Origin: Pseudomonas sp. UBA1879
GTDB taxonomy: Bacteria > Pseudomonadota > Gammaproteobacteria > Pseudomonadales > Pseudomonadaceae
Reading direction: 5' to 3'
Length of the DNA: 64,000 nucleotides
Assembly (NCBI RefSeq): GCF_002338065.1
Contig: NZ_DDHJ01000023.1
Coordinates: 62,001 to 126,000, forward strand
The notes beneath the pieces were generated by a model. It worked only from the letters and a program-made list of their open reading frames with translations. It made no database searches and was not told the DNA's origin. Positions 17,046-25,782 of the stretch are shown one piece after another. Positions within the stretch are counted from its first letter, which is position 1, and each line of letters starts with the position of its first letter. A program made the translations under genes and the position numbers.

Positions 17046-17362
17046 TGCGTTATCTCCCCATTTACCGACGGCCCTTCCTGGACCCGTCTCGAACGTCATT
17101 ACCCCCTCTGACTGACAAAAACCCTGTGGGTTTGATGAAATCGGGAAATCAAGGTCGGAAAAGTTCCGTGCTGTCCCGTCAGAGCGAGGCAAGACGCTTC
17201 CAGACAGCCTAGCGCATCATTCTGCAGGCCACGGAAATCAAGGCGTACGCGTCAGAATCAATTCCGTCGATGGTGACCATCAGCCCATTGAACTTCTTTC
17301 TGGCCTGCCCGCCAGTAAAATTGCCCTCACGTTCACAACACGCCTTTCCAAGAGCAACCACC

Positions 17363-17632
17363 ATGAAACGCCAACTGATTGCATTGACCTTTTCCCTTCT
17401 TGCCTCGAGCGCGTTCGCCATGCCTGCCAGCGAACAACCGGCGTTGGGAGAAGCGAAAATGGCTCAGGACGCAGGTTTGCCGACGTTGGCGCAGGACGAC
17501 GCGGCGCGTGTGATTCGCCAATGCCAACGCGTGGCGGCGGAAGAGAATTGCAATAACCTGTCGCGTCGTTATCAGCGCGTGGCCGATAACGGCCCTGATC
17601 GTCTGGTACGCCAGTATCAGCGCGTCTCCTGA
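17363..17632 (+). CDS. Small secreted protein with QRV repeats
   Basis: An 89-residue protein with a clear signal peptide (MKRQLIALTFSLLASSAFA, cleavage near residue 19). The mature protein of about 70 residues carries three (C/Y)QRV units, at QCQRV, RYQRV and QYQRV, spaced 17 and 15 residues apart, in an Arg-rich C-terminal half. It has two cysteines. I do not recognise a family; periplasmic location is inferred from the signal peptide. ATG 17363 is the only start giving an intact signal sequence. Confidence 0.7.
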   Translation: MKRQLIALTFSLLASSAFAMPASEQPALGEAKMAQDAGLPTLAQDDAARVIRQCQRVAAEENCNNLSRRYQRVADNGPDRLVRQYQRVS

Positions 17633-17774
17633 CCGGCAGCTGTGTCGCCCAAGCCCGGCCCCAGTGCCGGGCTTTTCAGTGCCTGTCGTCCCGTTCCGCA
17701 AAAGCCGGTTCGACGCCGCGCAAAAGCATTTGATAGAGTGCTGCCCATTCCTTCTTTAGATACCGTCGACCTCC

Positions 17775-18407
17775 ATGCTGCCCCGCGCCGAACAGAAACA
17801 GCAGACCCGTCACGCCCTGCTCGACGCAGCCCGGGGCTTGATGGAGAGCGGTCGGGGCTTCGGCAGTTTGAGCCTGCGGGAAGTCGCGAAAACGGCCGGG
17901 ATCGTGCCCACTGGTTTCTATCGTCATTTCGACGACATGGACCACTTGGGCCTTGCGCTGGTGAGTGAAGTCGGCCAGACCTTTCGCGAGACGATTCGCC
18001 GGGTCCGGCACAACAGCGACATCAATACCGGCATCATCGATGCATCGGTGCGGATCTTTCTCGAAGTGGTGGCGGCTAATCGCTCGCAGTTTCTGTTCCT
18101 GGCGCGCGAGCAGTACGGCGGCTCGCTGAAGGTGCGACAAGCGTTGGGGGCATTGCGGGAGGCGATCATCACCGACCTGGCCACCGACCTTGCGTCGATG
18201 CCCAAATTTCACCACCTCAATCCTGATGACCTCGCGGTGATGGCCGACCTAGTGGTGAAAAGTGTATTTGCCATGCTCCCGGAGCTTATCGACCCGCCGC
18301 CCCTTACATTGGCGGAACACATGACGCCCCGGGCGAAGATCACGCAGCAACTGCGCTTTATCTTCATCGGCGCCAAGCGCTGGCAGGGGCTTGGGAGCAC
18401 CGAGTAG
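17775..18407 (+). CDS. desT: TetR family regulator, DesT/FabR-like
   Basis: A 210-residue TetR regulator. The helix-turn-helix reads LSLREVAKTAGIVPTGFYRHFDDMDHL at residues 34-60, very close to FabR and DesT, which sense acyl-CoA saturation and control unsaturated fatty acid synthesis. The C-terminal ligand domain follows. In P. aeruginosa desT lies beside ureE, exactly as here, with the desCB desaturase genes divergent from it. Here no desaturase gene is present on the other side; an 89-aa gene and asmA occupy that position. Orthology is inferred from motif and position. FabR would be the alternative name. Confidence 0.75.
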   Translation: MLPRAEQKQQTRHALLDAARGLMESGRGFGSLSLREVAKTAGIVPTGFYRHFDDMDHLGLALVSEVGQTFRETIRRVRHNSDINTGIIDASVRIFLEVVAANRSQFLFLAREQYGGSLKVRQALGALREAIITDLATDLASMPKFHHLNPDDLAVMADLVVKSVFAMLPELIDPPPLTLAEHMTPRAKITQQLRFIFIGAKRWQGLGSTE

Positions 18408-18437
18408 CCACCTGCACGTTTGGCAATCCGATGTCCT

Positions 18438-18525
18438 GTAGAAGTGAGCTTGCTTGCGATAAGAATGAGCCAGCCAATATCAACGACACTGACGCTTCGC
18501 TATGGCGAGTAAGCTCACTCCTACA
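18438..18525. repeat. REPIN (AGTGAGCTTGCTTGCGAT type)
   Basis: Inverted GTAGAAGTGAGCTTGCTTGC and GGCGAGTAAGCTCACTCCTAC arms lie between the regulator gene and ureE. Confidence 0.78.
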
Positions 18526-18704
18526 ACTCGCCACACGATAGAACCAAAACAGTGCAGCAGCCGCCATCAGGCACCAAAATAACCCACCCCAGCGCCCCAC
18601 CTTGTACCGTCCGCTCCTGCCCCGCCGCCCATTCCTGACTTCATCGTCAGTTGGCAAGCCCCTTGCTCTGCCTATCCCATTCGCACATTGCTGGAAGTTT
18701 TCCA

Positions 18705-19205
18705 ATGCTGGTCATTCATCAACGAATCGACGCTCAGGCTGAATGGGCCGCTGAGCTGCACTTGAATTTCGAAGCACGGAGCAAAAGCCGTCTGCGCTGT
18801 TTCAGTGCCGAGGGCGAAGATGTGGGCCTGTTCCTCGAGCGCGGGCAACCGCCCTTGCGGGACGGGGATTTTTTGAAAGCTGAAGACGGCCGCGTCGTGC
18901 GCGTCTGCGCCCGCCCGGAACAGCTGCTGCACGTGACCTGTGATAACGCCTTCGAGTTGACTCGCGCCGCGTATCACCTCGGCAACCGCCACGTTGCACT
19001 GCAAGTCGGCGATGGCTGGCTGCGACTGCTCGACGATTACGTGCTCAAGGCCATGCTCGATCAACTGGGCGCCACCACCGAATCCATCGAGGCCCCTTTC
19101 CAGCCAGAACATGGCGCCTACGGCGGCGGGCATCATCATTCCCGGGCGGGCGAAGAAGATTTCAACTACGCGCCACGCATTCACCAGTTCGGCGTTCGCA
19201 AATGA
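18705..19205 (+). CDS. ureE: Urease accessory protein UreE (nickel chaperone)
   Basis: A 166-residue metallochaperone that delivers nickel to the UreD-UreF-UreG complex for urease activation. It has the N-terminal peptide-binding domain, the metal-site region RPEQLLHVTCDNAFELTRAAYHLGNRH with the conserved nickel-binding His, and a His-containing tail (GGGHHHS). ATG 18705 starts MLVIHQRIDA. ureF follows after 10 bp, so ureE-ureF-ureG-ureJ form an operon 15 kb away from ureABC. Confidence 0.96.
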   Translation: MLVIHQRIDAQAEWAAELHLNFEARSKSRLRCFSAEGEDVGLFLERGQPPLRDGDFLKAEDGRVVRVCARPEQLLHVTCDNAFELTRAAYHLGNRHVALQVGDGWLRLLDDYVLKAMLDQLGATTESIEAPFQPEHGAYGGGHHHSRAGEEDFNYAPRIHQFGVRK

Positions 19206-19215
19206 GCACATGCCC

Positions 19216-19890
19216 ATGAACAAAGCATGGGCGCTGTTGCGTCTGGCCAGCCCGCAGTTGCCGATTGGCGGGTACAGCTATTCCCAAGCACTAGAGATGG
19301 CAGTAGAGCAGGCCATCGTCACTGATCCGCCCAGCGCCGCCCGCTGGATTGGCGATCAGCTGTTGCTGAATCTTTGCCGTTTCGAAGCGCCGTTGCTTTT
19401 AGCTCATTGCACTGCTGCGACCGATGAAGATTGGGCGACGTTGCGGCAACTGAGCGAAAAGCATCGTGCCAGTCGCGAGACCCGCGAGCTGCATCTGGAG
19501 AGTCGGCAGATGGGTTACTCGTTGCAGCAGTTGCTCATGGGCCTGCCAGAACTCGACCCGCCCGCACACGATTTCCTTAAGCAAATCGGCGAGCCGCACC
19601 TCGCCTTGGGCTGGGCCCTTGCCGCTCGCGCGTGGCACATCGACGCTCAGGATGCGCTCGCCGCCTGGCTCTGGAGTTGGCTGGAAAATCAGTTGGCCGT
19701 GTTGATGAAGACCCTGCCGTTAGGTCAGCAAGCCGCGCAACGCCTGACCAGCGAGCTGACACCACTGCTACAGACCGCTCAGCAACACACGACCCAGCTT
19801 GCTCCTGAACAGATAGGCAGCGCGCCGTTCGGCCTGGCGCTGGCGAGCATGGCCCATGAGCGCCAGTACAGCCGTTTATTTCGATCCTGA
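19216..19890 (+). CDS. ureF: Urease accessory protein UreF
   Basis: A 224-residue all-helical accessory protein. The conserved opening LLRLASPQLPIGGYSYSQALE is present, along with LLNLCRFEAPLL and the C-terminal helical bundle. UreF with UreD gates nickel delivery and carbon dioxide-dependent carbamylation of the UreC lysine. An in-frame ATG at 19210 would add two residues (MP); either start is close to the ureE stop. Length fits the family. Confidence 0.95.
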   Translation: MNKAWALLRLASPQLPIGGYSYSQALEMAVEQAIVTDPPSAARWIGDQLLLNLCRFEAPLLLAHCTAATDEDWATLRQLSEKHRASRETRELHLESRQMGYSLQQLLMGLPELDPPAHDFLKQIGEPHLALGWALAARAWHIDAQDALAAWLWSWLENQLAVLMKTLPLGQQAAQRLTSELTPLLQTAQQHTTQLAPEQIGSAPFGLALASMAHERQYSRLFRS

Positions 19891-19964
19891 CTGTTTTACC
19901 TGACACCTGATTCGGACAGCGGCCACCCCCGCAACCGCACAAGAAGATCAATGGAGAGCACTTT

Positions 19965-20579
19965 ATGAACAGCCAACCTCTGCGCGTCGGTATCGGCGGC
20001 CCGGTCGGGTCCGGGAAAACCGCATTGACCCTCGCCCTGTGCCTGGCGCTGCGCGAGCGCTACAACCTCGCCGTGGTGACCAACGACATCTACACCCGCG
20101 AAGACGCCGACTTTCTGGTGCGCAATGAGGCCCTGGCGCCGGAACGCATCATCGGGGTCGAAACCGGTGGCTGCCCTCATACGGCAATCCGGGAAGACGC
20201 TTCGATCAATCTGGAAGCCGTGGATCAGCTGAATCGCCGTTTCGAGGGCCTGGACCTGATCATCGTCGAATCCGGCGGCGACAACCTGTCGGCGACCTTC
20301 AGCCCGGAATTGTCAGACCTGACCATTTATGTGATCGACGTCTCGGCGGGGGACAAACTGCCTCGCAAGGGCGGGCCGGGCATCTGTAAATCCGATCTGC
20401 TGGTCATCAACAAAATCGACCTGGCGCCGCTGGTAGGCGCGTCGCTGGAGATGATGGACCGCGACACCAAAAAGATGCGGGGCGACAAGCCGTTTGTGTT
20501 CAGCAATCAGAAAACCGGCCATGGCCTGGAGGACATCATTGCCTTCATCGAGCGCCAGGGCCTGCTGACCGCTGCCTGA
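19965..20579 (+). CDS. ureG: Urease accessory GTPase UreG
   Basis: A 204-residue SIMIBI-class GTPase. The P-loop GIGGPVGSGKTAL is at residues 9-21, the metal-binding CPH motif is in TGGCPHTAI, and the G-segment ESGGDNLSATFSPEL and NKIDLAP are all present. GTP hydrolysis powers nickel insertion into apo-urease. It is separated from ureF by 74 bp, with a GGAGAG Shine-Dalgarno before the start. The gene is complete with no anomalies. Confidence 0.98.
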   Translation: MNSQPLRVGIGGPVGSGKTALTLALCLALRERYNLAVVTNDIYTREDADFLVRNEALAPERIIGVETGGCPHTAIREDASINLEAVDQLNRRFEGLDLIIVESGGDNLSATFSPELSDLTIYVIDVSAGDKLPRKGGPGICKSDLLVINKIDLAPLVGASLEMMDRDTKKMRGDKPFVFSNQKTGHGLEDIIAFIERQGLLTAA

Positions 20580-20604
20580 TTTCACTCACTAAGGAAGATC
20601 ATTG

Positions 20605-21192
20605 ATGAATCGCAAAACCTTTTCGGGGACAAACATCCTCGGCGCGCTGGCATTGTTGCTGGTTCCAGCCCTGGCGTTCGCCCATCCGGGCCACGATGAA
20701 AGCGGTCTGGTGGCAGGCATCAGCCATCCGCTGGGCGGCATCGATCACTTGCTGGCGATGATCGCCGTGGGCCTGTGGGCTGCGCAGCAGAAAGGCGTCG
20801 CCCGCTGGGCGCTGCCCTGCACGTTCGTCGGCACCATGCTGATCGGCGGGCTGCTGGGTTTCGAAGGGCTCGAACTCCCTGCGCTGGAAAGCGGGATCGC
20901 CGCGTCGGTGTTTGCGCTGGGTCTGGCCGTCGCGCTGGCGGTGCGTCCTCCGCTGTTCGTGGCAGTGGCCGCGGCCGCCCTGTTCGCGATGTTCCACGGC
21001 GTGGCCCACGGCCTTGAGCTGCCGGAGATGTCGAGCCCTTGGGGTTATGCACTGGGCTTCGTCGGCGCCACGGCTGCACTGCATGCGGCAGGTTACGCCG
21101 TGGTGCGCTATCTGCCCACCGCTGCCGCGCCCGTTGTGCGGGTTGCCGGCGCGTTGTCGGCTGCGACGGGTGTGTGGTTGTTCGCGGGGTGA
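20605..21192 (+). CDS. ureJ: HupE/UreJ family nickel permease
   Basis: A 195-residue membrane protein. An N-terminal signal-like helix ends LLVPALAFAHPGHDES, which places the conserved HPGH motif at the mature N-terminus. Five or six further membrane helices follow, with SHPLGGIDHLLAMIAVG, a family signature with likely metal-binding His and Asp. HupE/UreJ proteins import or facilitate nickel. ATG 20605 follows an AAGGAAG Shine-Dalgarno 25 bp after ureG, so it is the last gene of the urease accessory operon. Confidence 0.92.
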   Translation: MNRKTFSGTNILGALALLLVPALAFAHPGHDESGLVAGISHPLGGIDHLLAMIAVGLWAAQQKGVARWALPCTFVGTMLIGGLLGFEGLELPALESGIAASVFALGLAVALAVRPPLFVAVAAAALFAMFHGVAHGLELPEMSSPWGYALGFVGATAALHAAGYAVVRYLPTAAAPVVRVAGALSAATGVWLFAG

Positions 21193-21224
21193 AGCCCCCA
21201 CCTATCTTGTGGGAGATTCTATGC

Positions 21225-21838
21225 TCGCTGGCAAACCGCATTCGCCAGCGAGCCGGCTCCCACAGGGGTCATGCATAGGTCATAAAATCTGCGACCAACA
21301 TCGTATCCGTGGGAGCCGGCTTGCTGGCGAATGCGGTGGGTCAGTGCTACCTGAATGAGTTGACACTCCGCTTTCGCCCGACCACGGCCCTCACCAGGAC
21401 GGCCCCCACAGGGGTCATGCATAGGTCATAAAATCTGCGACCAACATCCTATCCGTGGCAGCCGGCTTGCTGGCGAATGTGGTGGGTCAGTGATACCTGA
21501 ACGCCCTGACACTCCGCGTTCGCCCGACCACTGCCCTCACCAGGACGGCCCCCACAGGGGTCATGCATAGGTCATAAAATCTGCGACCAACATCGTATCC
21601 GTGGGAGCCGGCTTGCTGGCGAATGTGGTGGGTCAGTGATACCTGAATGACTTGACACTCCGCGTTCGCCCGACCACGGCCCTCACCAGGACGGCCCCCA
21701 CAGGGGTCATGCATAGGTCATAAAATCTGCGACCAACATCGTATCCGTGGGAGCCGGCTTGCTGGCGAATGTGGTGGGTCAGTGATACCTGAACGCCCTG
21801 ACACTCCGCATTCGCCAGCGAGCCGGCTCTTACAGGGA
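21225..21838. repeat. Tandem array of four 146-bp REPIN units
   Basis: The marker ATGCATAGGTCATAAAATCT starts at 21271, 21417, 21563 and 21709, an exact 146-bp period. Each unit contains the REP element GTGGGAGCCGGCTTGCTGGC (one copy reads GTGGCAGC) and a spacer. Outer arms carry the intact inverted partner TTCGCCAGCGAGCCGGCTC. The three inner boundaries instead carry TTCGCCCGACCACGGCCCTC. Units are nearly identical, so amplification is recent. No gene lies in 21193-21937. Confidence 0.92.
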
Positions 21839-21937
21839 TCTGCGCTGGAAGCCCCCATTTGATCCAGCCGTTCACCCCGCCACCCCCGCCTCCTGCTACC
21901 ATGTCGCGCCATTTGCCCTCTGCTGCGACGCCATCCG

Positions 21938-23074
21938 ATGCCTGACGTTTCTCTGCCCGCCTCCAAGTCTGAACTGTCCGCTGTGTTCGCCACTGTGCAG
22001 CAGCATTTCATGGCAGTGATCGTCCCGTTGTGGCAAGGGCCGGGCTGGAACGCCGAGATGGCGCTGCCGTATGAGGCGCTTGACGCTCATCACCAACCGT
22101 TGCCCCCGCAGCGCTACCGGGCCATGGCGTGCGCGCGGCAGCTGTTTCTGTTTTCCAGCTTCATCGGCGATCCGCAGGTCCCCGACGCCGACGTGCGCGC
22201 CGCTGCGCTGTTTCGCTCGCTGCAACGGCACTTCCACGATGCCGAACACGGCGGCTGGTTTTACAGCATCGATCCTCAAGGCGCGCCGCTGGACCGTCGC
22301 AAAGACCTCTACACCCACGCTTTCATCGTTTTCGCCTGCGCGCATTACTGGGCGAAGGTCCGCGAGCCGTTGGTGGAACCGGTCCTCAATGCCGCCCTGC
22401 ATGTCGTGGCCGAGCGTTTTGCCGATGGCGATGGCTTGTACGAGTCAGTGCTGGACGAGGATTGGTCATCCCTGGACGCAGGCCCCCTGCAAAACCCGTT
22501 GATGCACTTGGCTGAAGCCTTTCTGGCAACGCTTGAAGTGCGCGAAGACGCCGACACCCTTGCCGCCCTCGACGCACTGGCCGAAGCCATGCAGCGGCGA
22601 TTCGTGGATGTCGAGCATGGCGTGATGCTAGAGAAACCGTTGGACGCTGTGGATAACTGGTCCGAGCCGGGGCATCAGTTCGAGTGGTTCTATTTGCTGG
22701 AATCGTCGGCGCACCTGCGCAGCACACCGCTGCATCGGTCGCTGACCACCGCTTTCGCGCATGCCGAGGCGCAGGGTGTCGACGCGCGCTCGGGGGCCGT
22801 GGTGGCGACGCTGGATGTGGAAGGCGCGATCAAAGATGGTACTCAGCGCATCTGGGCGCAGGCCGAATACCTGCGAGCGCTGACCTTGCGGCCTGACAGC
22901 GAAGCATTGCTCGCTCGCCAGTTGAATGCCCTGCAACAACGCTTCCTGCACCCGACCGGCTGGAACGAATGCCTGGACGATCAGGGTCAGATCAGCCGCC
23001 GCGACATGCCCTCGACCACGCCCTATCACTTGGCGACGTGCTACATCGGCCTGGCGGAATATTTCAAGGCCTGA
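21938..23074 (+). CDS. AGE family epimerase/isomerase (sugar)
   Basis: A 378-residue (alpha/alpha)6-barrel enzyme of the N-acylglucosamine 2-epimerase family, which includes mannose isomerase and cellobiose epimerase. Typical features are RYRAMACARQLFLFSSF near the N-terminus, YTHAFIVFACAHYW around residues 128-141, NPLMHLAEAFLATLEV and PGHQFEWFYLL with the catalytic-region His. It probably interconverts aldose and ketose in the cytoplasm; the exact sugar is not predictable. The gene stands alone between the REPIN array and another REPIN. Confidence 0.85.
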   Translation: MPDVSLPASKSELSAVFATVQQHFMAVIVPLWQGPGWNAEMALPYEALDAHHQPLPPQRYRAMACARQLFLFSSFIGDPQVPDADVRAAALFRSLQRHFHDAEHGGWFYSIDPQGAPLDRRKDLYTHAFIVFACAHYWAKVREPLVEPVLNAALHVVAERFADGDGLYESVLDEDWSSLDAGPLQNPLMHLAEAFLATLEVREDADTLAALDALAEAMQRRFVDVEHGVMLEKPLDAVDNWSEPGHQFEWFYLLESSAHLRSTPLHRSLTTAFAHAEAQGVDARSGAVVATLDVEGAIKDGTQRIWAQAEYLRALTLRPDSEALLARQLNALQQRFLHPTGWNECLDDQGQISRRDMPSTTPYHLATCYIGLAEYFKA

Positions 23075-23084
23075 TGCCGAACGT

Positions 23085-23171
23085 GTGGGAGTGAGTTTGC
23101 TCACGAATACGTTGGCTCAATCACATCAAAAGTGACTGACGAAAAGCGTCGTGAGCAAGCTCACTCCCACA
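23085..23171. repeat. REPIN (GTGGGAGTGAGTTTGCTCACGA type)
   Basis: Inverted GTGGGAGTGAGTTTGCTCACGA and GTGAGCAAGCTCACTCCCAC arms begin about 10 bp after the epimerase stop. Confidence 0.8.
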
Positions 23172-23194
23172 GAATCAAGAACGCCTCGACACCG

Positions 23195-23376
23195 CTTTCG
23201 GCGGATCGCCGCCCGCAGCAAGCCGGCTCGCGCAGGCACAATGTCGGTCGCCGATTTCACAACACATGCACGATCTTGTGGGAGCCGCCTCGGTGGCGAA
23301 TGAGGAGTGTCAGGCGATTCACCTGTCACTGGCCCACCACTTTCGGCGGATCGCCGCCCGCAGCAAGCCGGCTCCT
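23195..23376. repeat. Direct copies of GCGGATCGCCGCCCGCAGCA-type REP
   Basis: The 35-base unit CTTTCGGCGGATCGCCGCCC... ending in AAGCCGGCTC occurs at about 23195 and again at about 23340 in the same orientation. A GTGGGAGCCGCCTCGGTGGCG unit of opposite sense lies between them at 23278. Confidence 0.75.
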
Positions 23377-23394
23377 CAGGTCATCATTCCAGCC

Positions 23395-24168
23395 TTACTT
23401 CGTCTCACCACGCGAACGATCAATCGCGAACCCGGCCCAGGTCTGGCTGACCGGCATCAGTTCCAGGTTGTTCACGTTGACGTGCGCCGGGGTGTTCATG
23501 ATCCAGAAGATGGTTTCGGCAATGTCTTGCGGCTGGATCGGCTCGGCGCCTGCGTAAGTGGCGTCGTACTTCGCCTGATCGCCACCAAAACGCACAAGGG
23601 AGAACTCGCTTTCACACAGGCCGGGCTCAAGATTGGTCACTCGCACGCCGGTGCCGATCAGGTCGTTGCGAAGGTTGAGCGAGAACTGGCCAACGAAGGC
23701 TTTGGTGCCGCCATACACGTTACCGCCCGGGTACGGGTAGTTGCCTGCCACCGAACCCAGGTTGACGATGCTCGCGCCACGGCCGTAGGCGATCAGGCGC
23801 GACAGCAATGTGCGCGTGGTGTAGACCAGCCCTTTGACGTTGGTGTCGATCATGGTGTCCCAATCGTCCAGGTCGCACTTCGGCGCAGGGTCGATACCCA
23901 ATGCCAGACCGGCGTTGTTGATCAGGCCGCGAATCTTTGCAAACTCGGCAGGCAACCCTTCGACAGCCTGCTCAACGGCAGCGCGGTCGCGCACGTCCAG
24001 CGTCAAGGTGTGCACCTTGGTCTGCTTCGACAGCTCGGCGCTCAGCGCTTGCAGGCGCTCTTCACGGCGGCCGGTCAACACCAGCGACCAACCCGCTTCT
24101 GCAAAGCGTCGTGCGCAGGCTTCGCCAAACCCGGAGGTGGCACCGGTAATAAACACGGTAGATGTCAT
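23395..24168 (-). CDS. SDR family oxidoreductase (YdfG-like)
   Basis: A 257-residue classical short-chain dehydrogenase. The dinucleotide motif is GATSGFGEACARRF at residues 8-21, with Arg residues after the second strand (TGRREERLQ) indicating NADP. NNAG, the active-site Ser in NLGSVAGNYPYPG and the YGGTK (YxxxK) dyad follow. It resembles YdfG, which acts on 3-hydroxy acids and malonic semialdehyde. ATG 24168 has a CAGGAGAA Shine-Dalgarno; the frame is open upstream to 24753 but that region is noncoding in character. Confidence 0.9.
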   Translation of the reverse strand: MTSTVFITGATSGFGEACARRFAEAGWSLVLTGRREERLQALSAELSKQTKVHTLTLDVRDRAAVEQAVEGLPAEFAKIRGLINNAGLALGIDPAPKCDLDDWDTMIDTNVKGLVYTTRTLLSRLIAYGRGASIVNLGSVAGNYPYPGGNVYGGTKAFVGQFSLNLRNDLIGTGVRVTNLEPGLCESEFSLVRFGGDQAKYDATYAGAEPIQPQDIAETIFWIMNTPAHVNVNNLELMPVSQTWAGFAIDRSRGETK

Positions 24169-25005
24169 GTCGTTCTCCTGATGAGGGTTTCGGCTTAGAA
24201 AAAAACTTGAAGTGGACGCGACCCAGAGGGTGGCGTGTAGGAAAGTTCTGGAGAATGCCCGCGCAAGCGGCTTGGGATCAAGCCTGTGCGCAACAAACCT
24301 CGCATTGCGCTGCGAAAAGCGCACCTGTACAAAAAACAACCAGATCAGCCAAAGCCTTAGCCGGTATGGCCTGGACGCGGTTTTGCCCACCTTATCCACA
24401 GCCAGGCACACAAAATCCGGGGGCAACTTCCACTCGCTCAGGCCACGGCTCACGGGGCCTGTGAGCATTTTTAGAGGAATTTTCCTTGACCCGCTGAAAC
24501 GTATCTGCCGCCTGTCGAGCGACGAGCCTGTCCGAGTGGACAGGACCCATCGCAGCAGGTCAGGGATTGCGCTATCTGCGGCGGTCTTTCCAAGGGTTGC
24601 GCACAGAGTTATCCACAGGCACGACGCGAGTAAAAACTGGATAAAAAACCAGCCCTTGAAGCGTTGACAAACACCTCGAAAATACCGGCCGAGATTGCTG
24701 ATCAATAAATGACCAACAGCCTCAAAGCCACGTCGAATAAGGCCTGTAGCCAACTGCCACCAACTTATTCACAGCCGTCTCCACAGTAAAACTGAACAAG
24801 TCAAAAGCGTGACAAAACAACCATTTGTAGCGGCTAAATGTCGCGTTTTGGAAGGTCTTCAAAATTGTTTTCCACAATCGGCAACTTACCGAAAACGGCG
24901 CTTACCGGTGCGCTGTGATTTTGCGATGCACGATAGGTGTAGGAGACGACAGAGTCACGACGGCTGCTCCTACAGGGTGATGAGTTGAATCGCGTAGGGC
25001 GCGAA
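24169..25005. other. Gene-free stretch with three DnaA boxes
   Basis: About 840 bp without a convincing gene. It contains TTATCCACA at 24392-24400 and 24609-24617, and TTATTCACA at 24765-24773, all on the plus strand and all matching the DnaA box TTATNCACA. Open frames here have no Shine-Dalgarno and no recognisable protein. A degenerate REP hairpin lies at 24938-24975. The SDR promoter must also lie here. Confidence 0.6.
24938..24975. repeat. REP hairpin (GTAGGAGACGAC type)
   Basis: GTGTAGGAG and CTCCTACA arms enclose about 20 bp. This is one short REP unit upstream of the liv terminator. Confidence 0.6.
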
Positions 25006-25040
25006 AACAAAACGCCCCGGGCGTTTCCACCCGGGGCGTC
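25006..25040 (-). terminator. Rho-independent terminator of the liv operon
   Basis: ACGCCCCGGGTGG and CCCGGGGCGT arms (minus strand) form a GC-rich stem closed by a short loop and followed by TTTTGTTTT. It begins 25 bp after the livF stop. Confidence 0.92.
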
Positions 25041-25065
25041 AGGCATTGCGGGTTAGCGAGCGGGA

Positions 25066-25782
25066 TCAATGCCCGCCGAGATAGGCGTTGCGCACTTCTT
25101 CGTTGGTCAGCAGCTCTTGTCCGGTGCCTGTAAGACGAATCTCGCCGTTGACCATCACGTAGGCGCGGTCTGACAGCTTCAGGGCGTGGTTGGCGTTCTG
25201 CTCGACGAGGAAAATCGTCATGCCAGTTTGCGCCAGTTCACGCAGGGTGGAGAAGATCTGTTTAACGATGATCGGCGCCAGGCCGAGGCTCGGCTCGTCC
25301 AGCAGCAACAGCTTTGGACGGCTCATCAACGCGCGGGCGATGGCGAGCATTTGCTGCTCGCCACCGGACATGGTCATGGCGCGCTGGTTACGACGCTCCT
25401 TCAAGCGCGGGAACAGATCGAACATGCGCTGCATGTCTTCACTGGCGTACTTATCCCCAATCGGAATCGTGCCCATCATCAGGTTTTCTTCCACCGACAT
25501 GTCGGGGAATACGCGACGGCCTTCAGGCGATTGCGCGATACCGTTGGACGCGATGTAGTGCGACGACTTCTGGGTGATATCGGTGCCCTGATAGAAGATC
25601 TGGCCGCGAGCCACCCGGGGTTGCCCGAAAATCGACATCAGCAGCGTGGATTTCCCCGCGCCGTTGGAGCCGATCAGGCTGACCGTTTCGCCCGCGTCGA
25701 TGTGCATCGAGACTTTCTTCAGGGCCTGAATCGGCCCGTAGTACACGTCGATCTCTTTCAGTTCGAGGATCGGCTGACTCAT
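25066..25782 (-). CDS. livF: Branched-chain amino acid ABC transporter, ATP-binding LivF/BraG
   Basis: A 238-residue ABC ATPase. Walker A GSNGAGKSTLL is near residue 38, the signature MSGGEQQMLAIARALM near 141 and Walker B LLLLDEPSLGLAP near 160. It pairs with LivG to energise import of leucine, isoleucine and valine through LivH-LivM. The start overlaps the livG stop by four bases (ATGA), so the genes are coupled. Last gene of the minus-strand operon, followed by a strong terminator. Confidence 0.96.
   Translation of the reverse strand: MSQPILELKEIDVYYGPIQALKKVSMHIDAGETVSLIGSNGAGKSTLLMSIFGQPRVARGQIFYQGTDITQKSSHYIASNGIAQSPEGRRVFPDMSVEENLMMGTIPIGDKYASEDMQRMFDLFPRLKERRNQRAMTMSGGEQQMLAIARALMSRPKLLLLDEPSLGLAPIIVKQIFSTLRELAQTGMTIFLVEQNANHALKLSDRAYVMVNGEIRLTGTGQELLTNEEVRNAYLGGH

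Noticed and set aside
21271..21838. Regular repeats considered as a CRISPR array
   Set aside because: The period is 146 bp, the whole unit including the spacer is repeated, and the units contain REP hairpins. No cas genes are near.
21487..21902. Near-identical small minus-strand open frames in the REPIN array
   Set aside because: They are repeated only because the DNA unit is repeated. Their sequences are translated REP elements without Shine-Dalgarno sites.
24212..24667. 151-codon plus-strand open frame in the DnaA-box region
   Set aside because: The amino acid composition is not protein-like (many Arg, Ser and Cys), there is no Shine-Dalgarno, and it overlaps the SDR promoter.
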